A model generated the notes under the pieces. That model worked only from the letters and a program-made list of their open reading frames with translations, did no database searches and was not told the origin of the DNA. This document shows positions 36,600 to 40,953 of a DNA stretch of 40,953 nucleotides, one piece after another (the stretch's first letter is position 1; every line of letters starts with the position of its first letter). A program made the position numbers and the translations under genes. The stretch covers positions 1 to 40,953 of the forward strand of contig JACRIO010000026.1 in NCBI GenBank assembly GCA_016220035.1, in the 5' to 3' direction. The stretch is from Planctomycetota bacterium (lineage in GTDB: Bacteria > Planctomycetota > UBA1135 > GCA-002686595).

Positions 36600-38678
36600 T
36601 CAGCGGTCACGTCGCCGCGGGCGGCGTAGCAGGACGTCCTCGGTCGCACCGTGGCAGTCCGCGCACTCGGTCGGCAGCGGCTTGTAGCGCACGACCTCGT
36701 CGCCGTTCGCGACTGCGTACGGTTTGTGGCACGCGCCGCAGTCGAGTGCTTGGTGCTGCGCGCCGAGCGCGAAGCGCGCGTCGCGGTCGTGATCGAAGCG
36801 CGAGAACGACTCCACGGCGCTGGTGTGGCAGCGCGCGCAGTCCGTGCGGTCCGCGACCGCGAACTGTCCTTCGTGCACGTCGACGTGGCAGTCGGAGCAC
36901 GCCGTTCCGCGCGCAGGACCCCACGTCCGACCGACCGCATCCGCGCGCGCGTACTGCGCGTGGCAGCCGGAACAGTTCGCTTCCGCGTGCTCGCCGAGCA
37001 GCGGGTAGCCCGTCCAGCGCCCGTGGTCGAAGTCCTCCGCGAGCGCGCGGAAGGAGCTCGCGACGTGGCAGCGCGCGCAGTCGGATCGGCCCGCGACCTC
37101 GCGCGGGAGCTTCGGATCGTCGAAGCGGCCCGCATGGACGTCCGCATGGCACGTGACGCACCCGCGCATCGCGCCGAAGTGCTCCTCGACGCGCCCGAAC
37201 GCGCGCTTCGTCTCGTCCGGTTCCTTCCGCGGCACGTGGCAGAGCGCGCAGTCGCCCTGCGCATGCGCTCCGTCGATCGCGAACCCGGTCCAGCGCCCGT
37301 GATCGAAGCGCGACTCGGGCACGTGGTCGAACGCGTCGGCGGCGTGACAGCGCGCGCAGTCGCCGTTCTTCACCTCGGGCAGCGGCGCCGAGCGCGCGTC
37401 GAAGAAGCCCGCGTGCGCGTCCGCGTGGCAGTCGGAACAGTTGGAGCCCGTCCCGTGGAACGTGCGCGGCGCGTCCTCCGACGGCCGCTCGTGGCAGTCC
37501 TCGCACTTCGCCTCCATGTGCTTCCCGTCGAGGACCAGCGCCGTCCGCGTGTGCATCTCGGTCGTGAACGTGTGCGGCTCGAAACGCAGACGGTCGTGGC
37601 AGGCCGTGCACTCGCTGCCCGCGAACGCACCCGTGGCGAACTGGCCCGCGTGCACGTCCGCATGGCACACGCTGCACTGCTCCGCTCCGCGGCCCGGGTA
37701 GCGCGCGGTGAACTCGGCGAACGCGGGAGCATGACAATCGCCGCACTTCGCCGCGTCGTGCGGCGGAAGGAGCGGATAGCCCGTGAGCGCGTGCTGCACC
37801 GCGGTGACGACGAGGTCGGGCTCGCGAAAGGTCGTGTGTTCTGCGGCATGGCAGACGACGCAGCCGCGTTGTTCGTCGGAGCCCGCCAGTTCCGCGGCCC
37901 CCTTGCTGAACTCCTTCGTGTGCGGCGACGCATGGCACTCGACGCAGGTGCGCACGGTGCGAGACGACGAGCGCGCGCCCAGCGCTTCGAGCGAATGCGA
38001 CGTGTCCACCGCATGACACGCGCGGCAGTCGACGTCGCCGTGACCGCCGACGAGCGGCAGACGCTGCTCGTGACCTTCGGAGTGGAGCTCTTTCCAGCCG
38101 GACTGTCCGTGGCAACTCGCGCACGCCACGGCGTCCAGCTTCCCCTCGTGCACGTCCGCGTGGCACGTCGCGCAGTTCGAGTCGAGCCCGCCGTAGCGCA
38201 GGCCGTCCTCGGGCAGCACGAGCGCGTCGGCGTTCGCATGGCACTTCGCGCACGCGAGCTCGTCGTGCCTGCCGTCCATGAGCCAGCCGACGCGACGGTG
38301 ATCGAACTCCTCGGGATCGGGCACGCCGGCGCGCGCGAAGCTCGCGCGGTTGACCATCGAGAAGGTCTCCCCGTGGTGCTCGGCGTGGCATACGGCGCAG
38401 CGCCGAGCGAGCTCGTCGTCGAACCGTCCGTGCAGGCCTTCGTGCGCGTCGATCTGCTCGTCGATGCGAGCGTGGCATTCGAGGCACGCTTCGGTCATCG
38501 ACGTGAACCAGCCGCCGTGGCACGCCGAGCAGTTGCTCGCTCCAGCGAGGTCGTCGGCCCGCCCGTGCACGGCCGTCAGCGGCCCGGGCGACTTCTTCTC
38601 CATGTCCACGACGGCGACGAAGGACACCGCGACGAGCGAGAAGAACGCGATCCAGACGCTCGGGTGGCGCAGGTTCAA
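36600..38678 (-). CDS. 23-heme modular c-type cytochrome
   Basis: A 692-aa membrane-anchored cytochrome. I count 23 CXXCH motifs, about one haem per 30 residues, after a single N-terminal helix (~8-27, 'SVWIAFFSLVAVSFVAVV'). The second half repeats a unit of about 65 residues: 'CHADVHAGxF', then 'DCARCH', 'FDHxRWTGxxLxGxH' and 'CxxCH'. The track gives no start near this domain because it is a TTG at 38678, overlapping the upstream stop (TTGA) with GGAGG before it; longer versions are shadow of the reductase gene. The C-terminal 'LLRRPRRRDR' is basic. It resembles NapC/NrfH-anchored nanowire-like multihaem chains only in general terms. It probably carries electrons across the periplasm from the upstream membrane fusion. 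Confidence 0.88.
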   Translation of the reverse strand: MNLRHPSVWIAFFSLVAVSFVAVVDMEKKSPGPLTAVHGRADDLAGASNCSACHGGWFTSMTEACLECHARIDEQIDAHEGLHGRFDDELARRCAVCHAEHHGETFSMVNRASFARAGVPDPEEFDHRRVGWLMDGRHDELACAKCHANADALVLPEDGLRYGGLDSNCATCHADVHEGKLDAVACASCHGQSGWKELHSEGHEQRLPLVGGHGDVDCRACHAVDTSHSLEALGARSSSRTVRTCVECHASPHTKEFSKGAAELAGSDEQRGCVVCHAAEHTTFREPDLVVTAVQHALTGYPLLPPHDAAKCGDCHAPAFAEFTARYPGRGAEQCSVCHADVHAGQFATGAFAGSECTACHDRLRFEPHTFTTEMHTRTALVLDGKHMEAKCEDCHERPSEDAPRTFHGTGSNCSDCHADAHAGFFDARSAPLPEVKNGDCARCHAADAFDHVPESRFDHGRWTGFAIDGAHAQGDCALCHVPRKEPDETKRAFGRVEEHFGAMRGCVTCHADVHAGRFDDPKLPREVAGRSDCARCHVASSFRALAEDFDHGRWTGYPLLGEHAEANCSGCHAQYARADAVGRTWGPARGTACSDCHVDVHEGQFAVADRTDCARCHTSAVESFSRFDHDRDARFALGAQHQALDCGACHKPYAVANGDEVVRYKPLPTECADCHGATEDVLLRRPRRRDR

Positions 38679-40953
38679 GGGAGGCCTCCCGTGAACGACA
38701 TCTCGCCGTAGACGAGGGCGTTGAACACGTGCACGACGACCAGCACGACGAGCAGCAACGCGACCCAGCGATGCGCGTACCGCCACGTGTTCACGAGGGC
38801 GCGCAAGTCCTCGTGATGCGCCGCCGCGAGTCCGACCCGCCAGGTCTCGCGCGCGACGGCCAGCGTGTCCTCGACCTGCCCTTGCGTGAGCCCCTGCGCG
38901 CGGCCCGCTCGCGCGAGCTCCGCGAACGTCCTCCGCATCGCGCGCCCACCCAGGACGAGCGCGGCGACGCGGTCGAGGAATCCACTTCTCCATCCGCCGC
39001 GGTCGATCGAACGCTCGATCTCCGCGCGGACGCGCTCCACGAACGCGCGCTGCCCGGGATCGAACTCGTCCCCGAGCTTCTCGAGCCGCAGCTTCAACTC
39101 GCCGAGCTCCAGCTCGCGTCCGTTCGCCGCGCGCGGCACCCACGCGTAGAAGTAGCGCCCGATCGCGCCCGACACGAAGAGCACGATCATCGCCCACAAC
39201 GCGTGGCCGCCCACCGTGTCCCGCGGCGCCATGCCGCCGTGCAGCGTCGCGCACAAGAGGGCGAGCACACCCGTCGCGACGTGGCTCGTCGTCCACCCGC
39301 GCAGCGTCCCGAAGCGCAGCTTCCACCACTTCGCTCGACGCGCGATGTAGAGCAGGTTGACGACGACGAGCGCGGTCGAGGCGAGGCCGAGCGCGAGCCC
39401 CAGCCCGAGTCCCGGCCGCAACCACAGGTGTTTGTCGTTCTGCGGCCGCGCCTCCATCGGCAGCGCGTAGTAGTCCGCGTTCGCGAGCGCCCATGCGAGC
39501 GCCGCGAGCGACAGACCGAAGCCGATCAGGAGCGCGCGCGCGAGCCCGGTCCCCTGCTCCTCGATCGGCCGCGGTTTCGGCCTGAGCGCCGGATCGAAGG
39601 ACACGCCCGCGCGCTCGAGCAGTGGGAACGGAGCGACGCCGCCCGCGAGCACGAACACGTCGTCGTTCGCGATGCGCTCGACGGCTCCGTCCACCTCGAG
39701 GTCGGCGCTCGCCGCTTGGATGCCGAGCACGCGGCTCGCGAGCAGCACGCGCACTCGCCCCGCGGCGACGGCCTCGCCCAGACGCCGCTCGTTGCGCGCG
39801 CGGACGCGGAAGAAGCTCTCGCGCCGGTAGGAGAGCGTCACCTCGTTCCCGGGCTGCTCCGCCAGGGCGAGCGCCGTCTCGACCGCGCTGTCGCCGCCGC
39901 CGACGACGAGCACGCGCCGACCTTGGTACGCCTGCGCGTCGATCAAGCCGTACGCGACCTTCTGGAGACGCTCGCCGGGGATGCCGAGCTCCACGGGCGT
40001 CCCGCGCCGGCCGATCGCGAGGCACACGTTGCGCGCGCGATGGACGTTCGACGCCGTGCGCACGGTGAACACGCCCGCGGCGTCGCGCTCGAGACCGAGG
40101 AGCCGTTCGCCGTGGCGGATCGCGAGCGCGTGCTCCTCCGCGATGCGCGTCCAGAGCTCGATGAGCTCCTCCTTCGTGTACGTCGCGCGCTCGAGGCGGC
40201 CGTGCAGCGGGAGCTCGACGGGCTGGGTGAGCACGAGCTTGCGCCGCGGGTACTTCGCGACGGTACCGCCGAGGCTCGCGTCCTGGTCGAGGATCACGGC
40301 GTCGAGGCCGCGTCGCCGCGCTTCGAGCGCGCACGCGAGGCCCGCGGGACCCGCGCCGACGATCACGAGGTCGTGCACGTCCTCCGCGGCCTCCGCATGC
40401 GCGGCGCTCCACGCCTCCGGAACGACCCCTCGGTCCGTTCGAGCAGCGAACGCCATCGCCGCGCTCGTCCGCGTCGGCACGATTCCGCGCGGCGCCGCGC
40501 GGCGCGCCACCGCCGCGGCGACGGCCGTCCCGTGCTCGATGGCGGTCTTGATCAGCGCGTGCGCCGTCACTTCGCCCGCGAGGAACACGCCGGGCGTCCC
40601 GACGGCCTCGAGCTCCGCGGTGAGTGCCGGCACGTCGCGGCGCTCCTCGAGATCCGTCAACGTCACCTGGATCGCGCCCACCGGACACTCGCGCTCGCAC
40701 GCCGCGACCCCCGTGCACCGCGCGCCGTTCACGACGACGGCCTGGCCGTGCACGAGCGCGAGCACGCCTTCCTCCGGGCACGCGGTCACGCACTTCCCGC
40801 AACCGAGGCAGCGCGAGAGATCGATCACCGGGTGCTGGAGCTGCGCCTTCTCGCTGCCCGCGCGGACGGCGCGTTCACGATCGTCGACGTGCTCGCGCAT
40901 GCGCGCGAGCTCGCGGCGACGAAGGAGCGCGGCGCACGCGGCCACGCCGAGCG
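38675..40953 (-). CDS. Ferredoxin-FAD/NAD(P)-cytochrome b membrane fusion (5' end outside window)
   Basis: At least 757 residues, running off the right edge; the track's GTG at 40945 is inside what looks like a membrane helix, so the true start is probably beyond the window. Visible order: basic linker; ferredoxin region with a complete 'CLGCGKCVTACP' cluster and an atypical second one, 'CTGVAACERECP', that has only three Cys; a pyridine-nucleotide-disulfide-reductase-like FAD domain ('IVGAGPAGLACALEA') with inserted NAD(P) site ('LVVGGGDSAVETAL'); then about five membrane helices with His residues suited to bind haem b ('SHVATGVLALLCATLHGG', 'YAHRW', 'VVHVFNALVY'). Its last codons overlap the TTG start of the 23-heme gene. 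Likely role: moving electrons from a cytoplasmic donor, or quinol, to the multihaem chain. Confidence 0.85.
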   Translation of the reverse strand, partial: LGVAACAALLRRRELARMREHVDDRERAVRAGSEKAQLQHPVIDLSRCLGCGKCVTACPEEGVLALVHGQAVVVNGARCTGVAACERECPVGAIQVTLTDLEERRDVPALTAELEAVGTPGVFLAGEVTAHALIKTAIEHGTAVAAAVARRAAPRGIVPTRTSAAMAFAARTDRGVVPEAWSAAHAEAAEDVHDLVIVGAGPAGLACALEARRRGLDAVILDQDASLGGTVAKYPRRKLVLTQPVELPLHGRLERATYTKEELIELWTRIAEEHALAIRHGERLLGLERDAAGVFTVRTASNVHRARNVCLAIGRRGTPVELGIPGERLQKVAYGLIDAQAYQGRRVLVVGGGDSAVETALALAEQPGNEVTLSYRRESFFRVRARNERRLGEAVAAGRVRVLLASRVLGIQAASADLEVDGAVERIANDDVFVLAGGVAPFPLLERAGVSFDPALRPKPRPIEEQGTGLARALLIGFGLSLAALAWALANADYYALPMEARPQNDKHLWLRPGLGLGLALGLASTALVVVNLLYIARRAKWWKLRFGTLRGWTTSHVATGVLALLCATLHGGMAPRDTVGGHALWAMIVLFVSGAIGRYFYAWVPRAANGRELELGELKLRLEKLGDEFDPGQRAFVERVRAEIERSIDRGGWRSGFLDRVAALVLGGRAMRRTFAELARAGRAQGLTQGQVEDTLAVARETWRVGLAAAHHEDLRALVNTWRYAHRWVALLLVVLVVVHVFNALVYGEMSFTGGLP

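Overview
This window is about 41 kb of very GC-rich bacterial DNA. The proteins look most like a deep-branching planctomycete: secreted proteins ending in an 'FCPPxTFNxxNGVxIxW' module, a C-type lectin protein, a sulfatase-like enzyme, MGH1-type glucosidase, an ECF sigma with a zinc-finger anti-sigma, and large multiheme cytochromes. That assignment is inferred from gene content; no rRNA, tRNA, insertion sequence or CRISPR array is visible. Nearly all coding codons end in G or C, which is why the ORF track is full of long antisense shadows.

Left part (1-5.0 kb): the 3' end of a secreted protein, a hairpin between convergent genes, a periplasmic beta-carbonic anhydrase, a C-type-lectin surface protein, a VapB45/VapC45-type toxin-antitoxin pair, and an unrecognised 215-aa protein. 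From 5.0 to 10.5 kb, on the minus strand, lie a HupE/UreJ-like membrane protein and, 55 bp upstream of it, a 1442-aa fusion: N-terminal membrane helices, two rhodanese domains, a YidC/Oxa1-like membrane segment, an ATP-grasp plus phosphohistidine pair (PEP synthase / rifampin phosphotransferase type), and a C-terminal PilZ domain. This is the most unusual single gene here.

Middle (10.9-26.0 kb): a PhnD-like binding protein overlapping a hybrid histidine kinase; an MGH1/GH63-like glucosidase; an ECF sigma factor, a tandem zinc-finger anti-sigma factor and a DUF2063 protein; a Phd/VapC toxin-antitoxin pair whose promoter contains a palindrome; glutamine-dependent NAD+ synthetase; and a membrane PAS histidine kinase overlapping a REC-GGDEF-EAL regulator with a degenerate GGDEF motif.

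Right (26.0-41.0 kb): a sulfatase-like lipoprotein, an RluA-family protein lacking the usual catalytic Asp, an ACT-domain protein, an 11-heme lipoprotein cytochrome, and a GH16-like lipoprotein. The right edge holds a minus-strand electron-transfer cluster: a ferredoxin/FAD/cytochrome-b membrane fusion (5' end cut by the window), a 23-heme cytochrome, an outer-membrane beta-barrel, and a 7-heme cytochrome. The fusion overlaps the 23-heme gene and the barrel overlaps the 7-heme gene; a 212-bp gap separates these two pairs. Read together they suggest a route from cytoplasmic reductant through membrane haem b and periplasmic hemes to, or through, the outer membrane. This is the best candidate in the window for an undescribed multi-gene system.
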